64,000 nt of DNA from Sipunculus nudus (GCA_026874595.1 CM049317.1:55958118-56022117); one strand, 5' to 3'. Shown: positions 22,408 to 31,150, numbered from the stretch's first letter. Program-made: numbers and translations. The notes: a model not told the origin generated them from the letters alone.

Positions 22408-23816
22408 CAATGTATATACACACATAATTTTCATAAAGTGTCTGAATCAACTTTTCATTTTTTATCATCCTACTTCACAGATGCAGAGACAGTAGGGATG
22501 TTGGATTGGATTGTTTTAGACATTCCTGCTTGTCATTAAAATAAGACTGTTTTCTATTACAATCAGATTTCACAAACATCAAATTGGTATGGAAAGTTTT
22601 TATAGGAGAGAAGAGTTTAAAGTCTCCTATTTCAATATCTGACATATATTGACTGAAGATAATCCCTTGAACCTTTCACAAAACTGTTTGTTTGTTTGTT
22701 TATTTTAATGTGTTTATAACAGATGGGGGCCAAACAAAATAACCCAAACCCATTATACAAGGACATCCTCCTGGCGGCATGTCTGACAACCCAGAGTTTT
22801 GCAAATTTATAAGGGCATTTTGCAACTGGTGATCTTTCAACATCTGCTCATATGCAACAAACCACTTTATGCTACATGTTTCTCTGTTTGTCAACATTGT
22901 TAATTGTGTTTACCTGTTTACTAACAGCTTGAATACAAACATTCTTTAACATCAGTCACAGAGTGGTAATAGTAACTTTTCCTAACAGGAATCACCTAGA
23001 GTTCAAACTTTTCTGAAGGGCTGTTTACATTAATTATACATTTCTGACAAATTCTGACAGTGACTTCTTAAAGTTAAGATTGCAGGCAGTATCTTGCTAG
23101 ACTTGTTGTGTCTTTATCAAATTTTCAACAGTTCCTACACTACAGAGATTGTTTGCTTTAGGTTATAAAAATATTTAGTCTAGAACTAAAAATAAATATA
23201 CAATACGTTTGACCTCAGAGTATCTATCCTTATGAGGGGGTTCAATCTGCCATTTTATAGTGCGTTTTGGTGAGCCTGTTAAAAAGTAAAGGGTTGGAAT
23301 GTTGGCAAAGTAAGCCTAAAATCACATCAATTTAAAGCAGTGGGGTCAATTTATCTTCCAGGGTGGGGGGATGACTCACACACAGATATATATATATATA
23401 CCTTTTTTCCTCTGTGTGACACATTTCAAATATATTACCATAATAAATCAGGTATAAGGTTTTAGAAAATAGGGTACTGAATATGTTTTCAGTGTAAGTT
23501 AAATCTAAACCAGGTTAATTAGATAAATATTTCATAGTAAAGATTATCATCATCATCAATATATTTCATCTGCAATATATACTTGCAGTGTGTGTGTTGG
23601 GGGGGGGGGGAGGGGGGGGGGATAGGGTTTATATTGACGCCCGGGCCCCTGTACAAAAGGTGCGTGAATGCTTTAAACTCAAGACAAATGGTACTTACTG
23701 CGATTAGCACTGATAAACTTCCATGCTCCATTCAAGCTTAGTGTGGTCTCACCCTGCACAATACTCGTACAGTATATGATGGCAGCAATCCAAGCTAACG
23801 GGATCAACCCTGCCAT
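3991..23816 (-). CDS. MANBA: Beta-mannosidase (GH2), 5' eight exons, 3' partial
   Basis: Lysosomal exo-beta-mannosidase of glycoside hydrolase family 2; it removes terminal non-reducing beta-mannose, the last step of N-glycan breakdown. CDS joins 23699-23816, 17173-17319, 16060-16208, 13399-13598, 12591-12658, 8744-8916, 4781-4940 and 3991-4157, all complement. Phases agree at every junction, giving 394 residues (1,182 nt). The order is a signal peptide (about 1-22), the N-terminal jelly-roll sugar-binding domain, the Ig-like region, and the start of the TIM barrel ending in MLRVWGGG. Recognisable family blocks are [47 protein letters not shown] and [12 protein letters not shown]. The vertebrate enzyme is about 880 residues, so roughly 45% is present. 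Both catalytic glutamates would lie in exons beyond the left edge. No frameshift or stop is seen. Confidence 0.93.
4158..4780 (-). other. MANBA: MANBA intron 7
   Basis: A 623-bp AT-rich intron bounded by GTAATG and TTTCAG. I see no mobile element or gene inside. Confidence 0.85.
4781..4940 (-). CDS. MANBA: MANBA exon 7: pre-barrel Ig-like region
   Basis: Encodes residues 286-338: the [14 protein letters not shown] block, a short divergent stretch with CKKRSN, then [17 protein letters not shown]. The WWPNG(H)G and GFRTVEL motifs are typical of the segment joining the Ig-like domain to the barrel in beta-mannosidases. The acceptor ends TTTAACAG and the donor is GTAATG. Phase 0 in, phase 1 out. 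Confidence 0.93.
6565..7440 (+). repeat. ~280-300-bp tandem dispersed repeat with hairpin tail
   Basis: Three tandem units are recognised by the phrases TCCTGAGAAATAAGCTTCTAA, AGGTCAAGGTCACCCATCTT and AGATATCCCGCTCACAAG. The phrase GCTTCTAA/GCATCTAA recurs at about 6,609, 6,912 and 7,193. The second unit carries GGTGGCGCCACC near 7,099. The element ends with repeated GGAC and a hairpin (AGCCC, TCAGCC / GGGCTGA, GGGCT) followed by TAAAAAC at about 7,411-7,439. No coding capacity. Confidence 0.65.
7539..7950 (-). mobile_element. tRNA-derived SINE with 18-bp TSD
   Basis: Read on the minus strand, the head begins GGCTTCTGTGGCTCAGGGG, with a pol III A box (TGGCTCAGGGGTAGAGTG), and has a B box GAGTTCAATCTC about 35 bases further on. 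The 3' end is an A-rich tail, seen as a T run at 7,535-7,543 on the plus strand. It is flanked by the direct repeat TTGTGTAAGAGTGTCTTT (7,521-7,538) and TTGTGTCAGAGTGTCTTT (7,951-7,968), 17 of 18 identical. The intact duplication marks a fairly recent LINE-mediated insertion in MANBA intron 6, in the same orientation as the gene. A broken relative of its head lies near 61,590-61,690. Confidence 0.85.
8744..8916 (-). CDS. MANBA: MANBA exon 6: Ig-like domain
   Basis: Encodes residues 228-285, from [15 protein letters not shown] to SFEIPIHK. It corresponds to the first Ig-like beta sandwich between the sugar-binding domain and the barrel, a poorly conserved part of the family, so the assignment rests on position and phase (1 in, 0 out). 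The acceptor is TTGTTTCAG and the donor GTATGT. Confidence 0.9.
9420..9860 (+). repeat. Dispersed repeat copy with hairpin tail
   Basis: It shares GGTGCAAACACACCCC, GAATATAGGTC, CAAGGAGATCTTTTT and TACGATTTGTGCCCTGCTAACG, or close variants, with the copy ending at 12,568. It ends in a GACGGACAG tract, then TAGCACAGCATGACT-AAA-AGTCAACTGAGCTA, an imperfect hairpin, then an A run. It is a non-coding mobile repeat of unknown class. Confidence 0.65.
9876..11041 (+). repeat. Direct duplication (two ~280-300-bp copies)
   Basis: Two similar copies occupy about 9,876-10,155 and 10,737-11,041. Shared phrases include TTTCTAAGGTGGCTAACTGG, AATAAGAGACCAAACTTG, TCAGCAGGGTAGGT and AAGAAATGCAGAAAGCATGA, with small indels. 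This is either a local duplication or two insertions of one repeat. Confidence 0.75.
11340..12568 (+). repeat. TGACCT-rich dispersed repeat with hairpin tail
   Basis: Units of about 180 bp repeat the pattern 'fails to reach ... TGTGACCTTGACCTTTGACC ... CTCAAAATC ... TAGGT'. At 12,195-12,221 there are four TGACCT half-sites with spacings 0, 1 and 2. The 3' end is GACGGACG/CCGGCCGG-rich (12,460-12,520) and closes with the hairpin TAGCCCAGCATGACT-GAA-AGTCAGCTGAGCTA (about 12,532-12,563). The short minus-strand frames here are repeat translations. Confidence 0.65.
12591..12658 (-). CDS. MANBA: MANBA exon 5 (68 nt)
   Basis: Completes the W of QGIW, then encodes [20 protein letters not shown] and VK, up to the first base of residue 228; it spans residues 205-228. 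KNITIKAYN matches the end of the sugar-binding domain, where vertebrate enzymes read KDVRIEAYN. NIT is a potential N-glycosylation site. Acceptor TCTCCAG; the donor GTCAGG is the weakest in this gene. Confidence 0.9.
12659..13398 (-). other. MANBA: MANBA intron 4
   Basis: A 740-bp AT-rich intron with short TA runs near 12,837-12,860. No element or gene recognised. Confidence 0.8.
13399..13598 (-). CDS. MANBA: MANBA exon 4: core of sugar-binding domain
   Basis: Encodes residues 139-205, from [20 protein letters not shown] through [18 protein letters not shown] to [46 protein letters not shown] is the most diagnostic beta-mannosidase block in the window. The NMS in the middle is a potential N-glycosylation site. 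The acceptor ends AAAATAG and the donor is GTGAGA; phase 0 in, 2 out. Confidence 0.96.
13897..13957. repeat. (TA)n microsatellite
   Basis: About 30 uninterrupted TA dinucleotides in MANBA intron 3. The TYIYIYIY reading frames across it on both strands are artefacts. Confidence 0.95.
14260..15010 (+). repeat. Degraded dispersed repeat (GGCACCACC family)
   Basis: Repeated phrases such as GGCACCACCAG/GGTGGCGTCACCTG, AGATGGAGGAGTCCAAGAT and AAGGTCAAGGTCAC indicate diverged tandem units. It ends in a GGGGGTGGGGGTGGAGACGA tail. It resembles the intron 6 and intron 1 repeats in style but not closely. Confidence 0.45.
16060..16208 (-). CDS. MANBA: MANBA exon 3: sugar-binding domain
   Basis: Encodes residues 89-138, beginning [20 protein letters not shown] and ending [20 protein letters not shown] and [13 protein letters not shown] match the family's conserved G.DT...I..N...G.TDNMF.R..FD pattern. 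Acceptor TTTTACAG, donor GTAAAG; phase 1 in, 0 out. Confidence 0.95.
16209..17172 (-). other. MANBA: MANBA intron 2
   Basis: A 964-bp intron. At about 16,565-16,770 there is a locally GC-richer segment open on both strands and ending near an A run (16,769). It matches nothing I know and might be an old insertion. Nothing else is evident. Confidence 0.7.
17173..17319 (-). CDS. MANBA: MANBA exon 2: sugar-binding domain
   Basis: Encodes residues 40-88, from [18 protein letters not shown] to [27 protein letters not shown] and [13 protein letters not shown] match the conserved P.VP...H..L......DPYYR.ND..YRW....WTY.. pattern. NWT is a potential N-glycosylation site. Acceptor TGTCTTTCAG, donor GTAAGC; phase 1 in, 1 out. 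Confidence 0.95.
18040..19175 (+). repeat. TGACCT-rich dispersed repeat(s)
   Basis: Repeated GTGACCTTGACCTTTGACC-like strings occur near 18,075, 18,179, 18,461 and 18,608. Two tails follow: a GACAGACAGATGGACGGACA tract near 18,693 and a second at about 19,125-19,171 ending ATAGCTGAGCTAAAAA. The segment 18,980-19,170 is a third, diverged copy of the 3' half seen at 9.6 and 12.35 kb (ACAATTTGTGCCCTG). Confidence 0.55.
19491..19729 (-). mobile_element. tRNA-derived SINE with 13-bp TSD
   Basis: On the minus strand the head starts GGGGCTGGACAGTCGAGTGG, carries the B box GGGTTTGATCCC, and continues into a conserved-looking core, GGTGGTTTCTCTGGGTCCTC. The 3' end is A-rich (ATAAATAAAG). It is flanked by the perfect direct repeat ATATTTCTAGTTG at 19,478-19,490 and 19,730-19,742. 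It is a different family from the intron 6 SINE. It lies in MANBA intron 1, in gene orientation. Confidence 0.85.
20704..20764. repeat. (TA)n microsatellite
   Basis: Near-continuous TA dinucleotides with one TC interruption, in MANBA intron 1. Confidence 0.95.
22359..22404. repeat. (AT)n microsatellite
   Basis: About 23 AT dinucleotides in MANBA intron 1, preceded by TGTGTGTCTGTG. Confidence 0.95.
23699..23816 (-). CDS. MANBA: MANBA exon 1: start codon and signal peptide
   Basis: Begins ATG in the context GGAAGATGG (purine at -3, G at +4). It encodes a hydrophobic leader, [20 protein letters not shown] then QG, with a plausible cleavage before ETTLS, followed by [14 protein letters not shown]. 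The L.LNG.W strand is the first element of the GH2 sugar-binding domain. The donor is a perfect GTAAGT (phase 1). The leader fits entry to the secretory pathway and delivery to the lysosome. Confidence 0.93.
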
Positions 23817-23966
23817 CTTCCAGCCCTCCGAAACACGGAAACCACCAGCGTGCAGAGCTCAGAGAAACACAAACACTGTGGAGAGATATCACATGATCAC
23901 ACTTTATCACATGACCAATATCAGTCACATGATCAATAAATGACACTGCTAATTCCGCAAGATGGC
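23817..23966 (-). promoter_or_regulatory. MANBA: MANBA proximal promoter/5'UTR with three MiT/TFE-like sites
   Basis: Upstream of the start codon, TCACATGA occurs at 23,889-23,896, 23,907-23,914 and 23,925-23,932, that is 73 to 116 bp from the ATG and exactly 18 bp apart. TCACATGA/TCATGTGA is the M-box form of the site bound by MITF, TFEB and TFE3, the regulators of lysosomal genes. A CCAAT pentamer (23,915-23,919) lies just after the second site. On the plus strand GCAAGATGGCGC at 23,955-23,966 resembles the YY1 initiator element. The transcription start is not determinable. Confidence 0.6.
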
Positions 23967-25796
23967 GCTTTTACTCTTGCAGTCACAGGATACAATTTAA
24001 ACTTCGTGATGTTCTGGAGTTAGATTTCGTTTCAAAGAGAAACGTATATGACATTTATAATTTAGATAAACATAACTATAATTCAAAAACCGTATATGTC
24101 ATTCTCTTTCTTCAAATTTAGTTTACAAGCGGTTACTTTTTTTCCCTTTATCAGTTTATACCAGAGAGAAAAATATAATATATATTGTGATATTATTTGA
24201 GAGTATAGAAAATATTAGCATTATTATTTCAGCGGACTGGTTTGAAGTTCATTAATGTCTTTGGTTAAATTGTGTAGTTTATGATAAATCAGAACACGTA
24301 TTCCCCCGAAGATAAATTGACGCCACTGTTTAAATTAATTCTATACGTATACAGCGCAAAGAGGATTCCTATAGTCCGTTTCACCACCTGCTGTCCAACT
24401 GTTTTTTTGTAGATGATTTACTTAAAAGTTTATATTTTTCAATTATTTCCAAGAAAAAACATATGGAAGTGACAACCTAATATGGCAAATAAGAATCTTA
24501 CAATAAGTCCCCCTTTTATGTTTCACAACATTTTAGTCTCTTCACCATGATCTGGCAGATATGATGTGTCCCTCCATAAGTAGCCATATTTGTTTTCGCT
24601 GGTTTTATTTTTTAGAGTGTTTACATGGGATCATCCAATCAGAAGCTGTCAGTTGAGGCTGTTTTCGTATGTGACCAATGACCTTGACCGCCATAAGTGG
24701 GTCTGATATGTTGTAAAATGTAGACTGATTTCTCATATTTTCAAATAATTCTGTCTTAAATAATTAAAGGTGTTAGGTAGGTATTTATTTACCTTGTTGA
24801 AAATTAGGTCCTTTAATCCTCTACTCTACACTACAATTGATTCCCTTGAAATGTTACTATTAAAAATTTTCATAGCAAAAAACAGGTGGACATAAGGGGA
24901 TGAAATGGACTATAGAAATGATAACCCTACAACTTGGTGTTAGAATGGATATGACAGAGGAGCAGATAAACTTGGTTGTCGAATTAGCGGTTAGCGGGTT
25001 GGAACATCATTCCATCAACCCTAATAGGCAACAGAGAGAATTAGGCCTAGGTTCGGAATCCTAAAAAAATATATTGCATATTAAGCTTTTTGTGTGCAAG
25101 TCTCTGTCTTACAAGTCTATAATTAGGCCTAGTGCATGGTTGCTTGACCTATTCACATGAATAGCTCTGGTTCTAATTCGCCGAAAGACCACTTCAGTTT
25201 AGCGACCACTTCAAACCATTTTATTCCGGTCCCGATTTTTCTTGCTCTATATGACGACCACCACACAAATGATTCGGAGCTTTCTCATTTCATGCGCACT
25301 TGAAGATGAATTCCTAAGCAACATCGTAACATATTTTTATATAGTGTATTAGTTACGTTCCATCTGGCCTTGATTTCTATTCGGAGTGTCGGTTAGTTAG
25401 AGACGGAATGTAACTCAAGGTGAAGGGGGATTAACATCCGCATCTTGTAATGTTTAGTATTGAAACGCAAAGGCAACCTGTGCTGTTATGGTTAAACGCA
25501 AACCCTTTGCAAACCCTCAGTCAGTTTCACGTTTTAGTAACCACTATATAGAGCACAGGTTTAAAGGAAAATAAATTTACAATGTGTAATGATTTTATGT
25601 TCTCATATAACACTTATAATGACATGTTTGTTACTATATGAAATCTGCTGAGGTATATGATATGATGGATTATCTGCTAAGGTTCTTAAGATTGCAAATC
25701 ATATTTTGAATATTCTATACTTACTATTTTATTTAACAACTTGTTACGGGGTGACATAAAAGCGGACCGAACTGTCTTGCTAAGAAAGCATACTTT
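23967..25796. other. Intergenic, no gene seen
   Basis: AT-rich sequence upstream of MANBA. I found no conserved coding block, RNA gene or repeat with clear ends. Any divergent transcript from the MANBA promoter is not visible as an open frame. Confidence 0.55.
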
Positions 25797-25866
25797 GCTA
25801 GCGAAGCGGTTGGAACGCCGGACATGTGCGCCACCGACATGGGTTCGAATCCCTGTTCGTGCTAGA
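25797..25866 (+). mobile_element. tRNA-like sequence (SINE head or tRNA pseudogene)
   Basis: The sequence begins GCTAGCGAAGCGGTTGGAAC, fitting a pol III A box, and contains a perfect B box, GGGTTCGAATCCC, about 45 bases later; the ends CTAGCG and CGTGCTAG can partly pair. A proper anticodon stem with a 7-base loop cannot be drawn, so it is unlikely to be a working tRNA. A SINE head is the more likely reading; I could not find its 3' end or a target duplication. Confidence 0.5.
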
Positions 25867-27289
25867 ATTTTCCCCTAAGAAAATTTGCTTCGTAACAATC
25901 TGCATTCGCAAATTTCTGCTCTTTGGATTGGCGGGTCGTTGGTGTCGGTGCTGGTCAGTGTCATGCTTTGGGGCTTTAGATATTGTAGCTTTCTCCAGTA
26001 ACAGGTACGGAAAAAACGGTGGCGGCCTCTAGCGGTTTCCTGCTTGGCTTGCGTGGCGTCTTGTCTGTCGGCTTCATCAAAATTACGCTCAAGGAACGCG
26101 CAGGACTGAGGTCCTGAACCAATGCAGCAATCTGTAGCTGCTAGATAAAGCAAAACATCTTCAGTCAGTTAGTGCATTAGAAGCAAAATCTTTCCAAATT
26201 TGATGAAATGTCCAAATGTCATACCGGTCTTAAAAAAAGGATAATCCTCTTATAAAGAAAAACAACCGTCCGGTCAGCCTCTTGACCTCTATTTCAAAGG
26301 TTTTTGAAGAAAAAAACCTGATAGCCTTCCAGCTTGAAACTTTTCAAAACCAATTATTTCAGCGCGATAACCTTACAGGACTTTGATTTTTTTTCCTCAC
26401 AAAACTCACCAACACTACTAACACTACTTTTCCACATATTATCTCATAACATATTTCCATGGTAGAAATATAATCAGCGCTAACGAGGACCGATGGCGAA
26501 TTTCCGTCTATCACCGCTCACACCCGCCGGCAAGTATACATACATTACATTGCGAAACATCGAAACGATGATACAGCATGCAATTAAAGCGTATACCGGT
26601 AACCGTGTCGTTGTGGATTATCGATATATCGGTATATTTATACAACCCTAATATATATACACATATATATAGAGAGAGAGGTATATATTCTATAAAAGTC
26701 TCTCAGTCCCTACTTTATGTCAGTCTCTGTCTGTTTGCTTGTCATGTTCAGCTGTCTCTGTCAGTCTGTCTAACTCTGTGTATATATAGTGTTTAGTATT
26801 TCAATCTTCGTGGATTTTACATAATTGTTTCGTTATGACCTATTACTGTAGGCCCTGACACATTAAAAATATATTTTTTATTAATTATTATAATAGGATT
26901 TATAAACCTCGAGCAAACGAAAACTGAAGCGCCAATAGACCATGACACAGGCACGACAAAATAATGATTTATGTAAACCTTATCCCAGCCAACGAGGTCA
27001 ATACACGGACGCATTGCATATCCAGTCGAGTTTGTATATGTATATGTACTATATTTTTGCATCTCCGTTTATTAACCATATGAAAGAAAAAAAAAACCTT
27101 TGATATATTTCCAATGCAGAGTAGCAGAGCGAATCGAAATTAATCGTCCGTGGACCAGAGACCTCGGGACAATGCGCTCTGTGTATACTGATGTAAAATC
27201 ACTGTTTCTCGACCGCGTTACTTAATGCGACATGAATAATTTAAACCACTGTGTGACATGTTGACCTTGTGTCTATATTGTACTTAGAG
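25867..27289. other. Intergenic, possible SINE body then unidentified sequence
   Basis: 25,867-26,150 is GC-richer than its surroundings and could be the body of the tRNA-like element. Beyond it I see only short TA/GA runs (26,650-26,685) and AT-rich unique sequence. Confidence 0.4.
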
Positions 27290-27888
27290 CAGGGGCGGAT
27301 CGAGAAATTTTCATTTGGGGGGGGGGGGGGTCGGGAAATAATCGTTATAAATTTATATATATATATATATATATTTAAGAAAAAGAAAATATAAAGGTTT
27401 AGACGGAACGTAAATGCAGCCTGAAAAATGAACAAATTTATATTTTAGGGGTTAATGGAAAATCATGCACCATAATACCCTTCAGCAGGATCTATAAAAT
27501 TCGAAATTCTATTTATATATTTTCTTTAAAATAAAGACATAAAGACACCACGGGTTTATAATACATTTATCAATGGAAAGTCGTGAATCCGATCGTATTT
27601 ACTTCAAGCGTCCCTGCATATGGTGGAAGGTGTTGGCTGGGGACATTCCATGAAGAGTTTTTATTTCACCTGTTAAAGATAACAACTCTTACCCGAATGA
27701 GTTCGGGTGGGGGCAGGGGCGTCAAAACATGTTTAGGGTGGGGGGGGGGGGGGGGGGGTAACCCCCCCCCAACTTTTTAGCAACGGGTGGCGGTCAATGC
27801 AAAATCATCCTCACTGTTCTTCTGAGAATAATACAACCGGTAATTACAATTATAAACGTTGATTCCATTTCTGGGTTTATCATGAAAT

Positions 27889-27937
<49 letters not shown>

Positions 27938-28017
27938 ACCTTTTTTAGAAGTTACACAATCTATCAACATAATTCCTTTTTTTTAACTTACAAAATATGT
28001 CACACAATGAATATTAT

Positions 28018-28087
<70 letters not shown>

Positions 28088-28228
28088 GGGGGGTTATATA
28101 AGGTCCCAACTATGATTACCCCACGCTTTGAGTCACCTGTCCACACCCTTGCAGATAAATTAATGCCACTGGGTGAGGGGACTAAAGCGCCCCCCCCCCG
28201 TCCTAAGCTCCCCCTGGATCCGTCACTG
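27290..28228. mobile_element. TIR-bounded DNA transposon remnant
   Basis: The left end reads CAGGGGCGGATCGAG. The right end, reverse-complemented, reads CAGTGACGGATCCAG, so the two form imperfect ~15-bp terminal inverted repeats next to G/C runs (27,317-27,330; 28,190-28,199). GAG flanks both ends. The interior holds three TA runs, a long G run followed by a C run (27,739-27,769) and a second CAGGGGCG start at 27,714, so two nested elements are possible. No transposase is present. Confidence 0.4.
28021..28086. repeat. (TA)n microsatellite
   Basis: About 33 TA dinucleotides followed by a G run. A second tract, 27,892-27,930, lies 90 bp away. Both are inside the TIR element. Confidence 0.95.
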
Positions 28229-29591
28229 GAGAGTACACCAGGACAAAAGTACAAGTGGATGATATCACGAAACAGGAGAGGACGTGAAGTGATCAATCAA
28301 GAGAGGCTGAAGTGCCCGTTATCAAAGACTCCGATCTACGCCTCTTATTTAAGTATATTTTGTTAACTCTCGCCGTTTAAATATAAAACAATAAAACAAT
28401 AGAAATAGAATACAGTGAGAAATCTCAGCCACAGGAGACGTTGTAAAAACATCCGTAGTTCGTGTGTACCGAGCATGTGGTTTGGTTGACGGAACTTGTA
28501 TGTAAACATACGGAATTTAAAGGTAGGTGGAAATACTTATGTTAAATAGGCATATTATTAGATATGGCCGCTAGACGATTTCTAATAACGGCCTATGTAA
28601 TCACCTGTTTTCGATGTGTGCGTGTGTGTGTGTGCGTGTGTGTGGGTGAGATAATGATGGTGTTTGTGTGTGTGTCCGGTGTGCATGTGTGGTTAGGGGT
28701 GCTACCTGCATGCACGTTGACGTAACCGGTGAATTCCCCAAAAAGTTTTTTTTTTTTTGCATATTTTAGGCGTATCACGCGTTTAAATAAGACCAATAAG
28801 ACCAATGGGCGTATAGATTGAAGTGGGCGGAGCTGTTTCCGTTTGAACAAAGATCGAATAAGTGTTTCTCTTATTGATAGTTTGTCTGGTTTTATTAGTC
28901 ACTACCCAGTATCCGTTCTTCTTTATGGAACTAATTAGAAAAAAAACTACTGAGCTTCTCTTTGTGTTCGCAAAGTATCAAATTTGCGATATTCACGAGA
29001 GGAAAATTATCGCATGCAGGTTTAGAACCTTTGTGCTTAGATGCACCAACTACACCGGAATCAGGTACCTAATATTAGGGCCACGAAAATTAAACCCTGC
29101 AAACTCTTACAGTCTTGAAGCACATTTCTCACAACTCTTTATAGTTTTTCACAAGAGTATGTACACAGAATATATACATTGCCTTTAAGTGGCACACTCG
29201 TATTTTTTCTCTTAGGAATACATTATGTTGACTGCTCCTATATGACGTACAGAAGGACAGGGCGTGGATCAGTGTCACCTCTTTCTAAGGTGATCCCAGT
29301 AGGACTTTAACATTTAAGAAATGTTGAACTCGATCTCATGTTATATATCTAGAAATGGTTTAAAAATTTATAAACGGAATATAAGTATACTGAGTACTCT
29401 ATACGGAGGTCTAAATATGATAGGGTCTAATATTTGAGAGTCAGAAACTCCACGACATAATCGCAAGGTCGGAAGAAGGAGTGTTTTGGCTTCAGCTCCA
29501 GACACACAGAGTATATACTTTCGGCCATAAACTGTAAGCAGCTGTAAAGTTATTTCTGTTTACAAGGGTATGGAAGCCTGGTGATCCGGTC
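28229..29591. other. Intergenic with promoter-like cluster and (GT)n
   Basis: A (GT)n-rich tract lies at 28,617-28,672. At 28,794-28,833 are two ACCAAT/ACCAAT-like CCAAT boxes (28,798 is weak, 28,803 clear) and a GC box, GTGGGCGGAGC. This could be a promoter for a plus-strand transcript such as one using the exon at 31,156. The 108-codon frame at 28,862-29,188 starts with a hydrophobic run but resembles nothing known and is not supported. Confidence 0.35.
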
Positions 29592-30336
29592 TCTTAACGT
29601 CATATTCCCACATTAGAAGGTGATCTATTCATGTCAATCAAAAGTTGATAATAAAATTTTTAACAGGAGTTTTGGTGACTTAAGTAATTTTTACGGTGTT
29701 ATAAGCAAGCTTGTCCGAGTTTATTTATAGCTGAATAAAGACGATCGTATTCATACAGTTTTGAATACGCATAAGCACATAAGTCATTTTAATATAAGGA
29801 GACCCGTCTTAAGGGAACGGATATTAGAAATACCCTTGTATCTTTGTGAATCCCAGTAAATCTGCTTACGAGCTGGCTGGCGCCGCTATAATCTGGCCAC
29901 ACGCATATATGCAGTATTTTTCTGTAGTGATTTACGATTTTGTTCGCTAGATCAAGAGAAGCTAATTTACAGGTTAAAGTGTGACCGCTCATACTGTAGT
30001 GTTGTTTATCGCTGTCAGCCAGAGGTCTCTGTGCGTCAACAACTCTGATAAGGCATGCTCTGTTTACAATACGTCAAAATATATATGCGTGCTAAAGATG
30101 TGCTGATCTGGTGATCAAGTGAATGCGTGTCTCTTGATTATGTCTTAAGCACCGGTGATCACTGCAGCGATCCCGGGCTGCCTTAACAAAGTAAACTTAT
30201 CTCCCAGACTCATCCGTACTGGCTGTATATAAAGGTATATTGTGTACTAAGAAAAAAACATGTTGTGCTACAGGATGCATATAATACACAATTCATTATA
30301 AACTACATAATATATACTTACACAATAAACACACAC

Positions 30337-30395
<59 letters not shown>

Positions 30396-30551
30396 AGTGT
30401 TATAGCCGTGTTAGTCTGTAATTGAAGTGAAAGTAAAGATAAACAGTAAACAGTAAAGCCTTTTAGATATAGATTATCTAGTTTACTAACTAGTTTAGTT
30501 AATAAGCTAGTTAGTCTATATAAAAGGCGTCACTGTTTATCCTTACTTTCG

Positions 30552-30603
<52 letters not shown>

Positions 30604-31150
30604 AAGATAGCATATGTACCTTACCTTTTATAATACTATTTTATTTAATTATATCATAGTTTTGATTGGTCATAAGAGATTATGGTCTCTAAACGTCATA
30701 TTCCCACATTAGAAGGGGATCTATTCATGTCAATCAAAAGTAGATAATAAAATTTGTTTAGCAGGAGTTTTGGTGACGTCAGTAATTTTTACGTTGTAAT
30801 AATAAGCAGGCTTGTCGGAGTTTATTTATAGTTGAATAAAGACGGTCGTATTCATACAGTTTTGAATATGCATGAGGAAATAAGTCATTAAAATATAAGG
30901 AGACCGCAGCGATCCCGGGCTGCCATAACAAAGTAAACTTATCTCCCAGACTATATATGAAGGTATATTGTGTACTTAGAACTGAGCAGGTTGTCCTACA
31001 GGATGCATATAATATACAATTCAATATATACCACATTATATATACGTACACTATACAGAGAAAGTAAAATATAGAGAAAGAGAGCATATGTACCCTACCT
31101 TTTATAATACTATTTTATTTACATATTTCATTGTTTTGATTGGTAATAAG
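29592..31150 (+). repeat. Tandem segmental duplication, second copy internally deleted
   Basis: Copy 1 starts at about 29,592 (CTTAACGTCATATTCCCACA) and copy 2 at about 30,688 (CTAAACGTCATATTCCCACA). They share long stretches, including ACAGTTTTGAATA and GATCCCGGGCTGCC. Copy 2 lacks the ~360 bp found in copy 1 between about 29,807 and 30,168. The unit ends TTTGATTGGT(C/A)ATAAGA at 30,660-30,690 and again at 31,133-31,152. Confidence 0.75.
30340..30595. repeat. Foldback flanked by two (TA)n tracts
   Basis: (TA)n tracts occupy 30,340-30,393 and 30,552-30,595. Between them, arms of about 40 bases at 30,426-30,473 and 30,514-30,553 are inverted copies (AGTGAAAGTAAAGATAAACA against AGCGAAAGTAAGGATAAACA once reverse-complemented). 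The short centre is built from CTAGTTTACTAACTAG. The region could form a strong hairpin. Confidence 0.75.

Larger units (their letters stand above)
17320..23698 (-). other. MANBA: MANBA intron 1
   Basis: The largest complete intron, 6.4 kb, as is usual for first introns. It contains a TGACCT-type dispersed repeat (18,040-19,175), a complete SINE (19,491-19,729) and (TA)n tracts at 20,704-20,764 and 22,359-22,404. A fragment resembling the 3' part of the intron 6 SINE lies near 21,030-21,110, a G-rich tract at 23,600-23,622 and a short TA run at 23,386-23,400. The stretches 17,320-18,040, 19,750-20,700, 21,110-22,350 and 22,410-23,590 show no feature I can support. Confidence 0.7.

Noticed and set aside
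25797-25866. Functional tRNA gene
   Set aside because: A and B boxes fit, but no valid anticodon stem-loop can be drawn and the acceptor stem is imperfect.
28862-29188. 108-codon plus-strand open frame with hydrophobic start
   Set aside because: No recognisable motif, AT-rich surroundings and no splice or repeat support; a frame of this length is expected by chance in a window this size.
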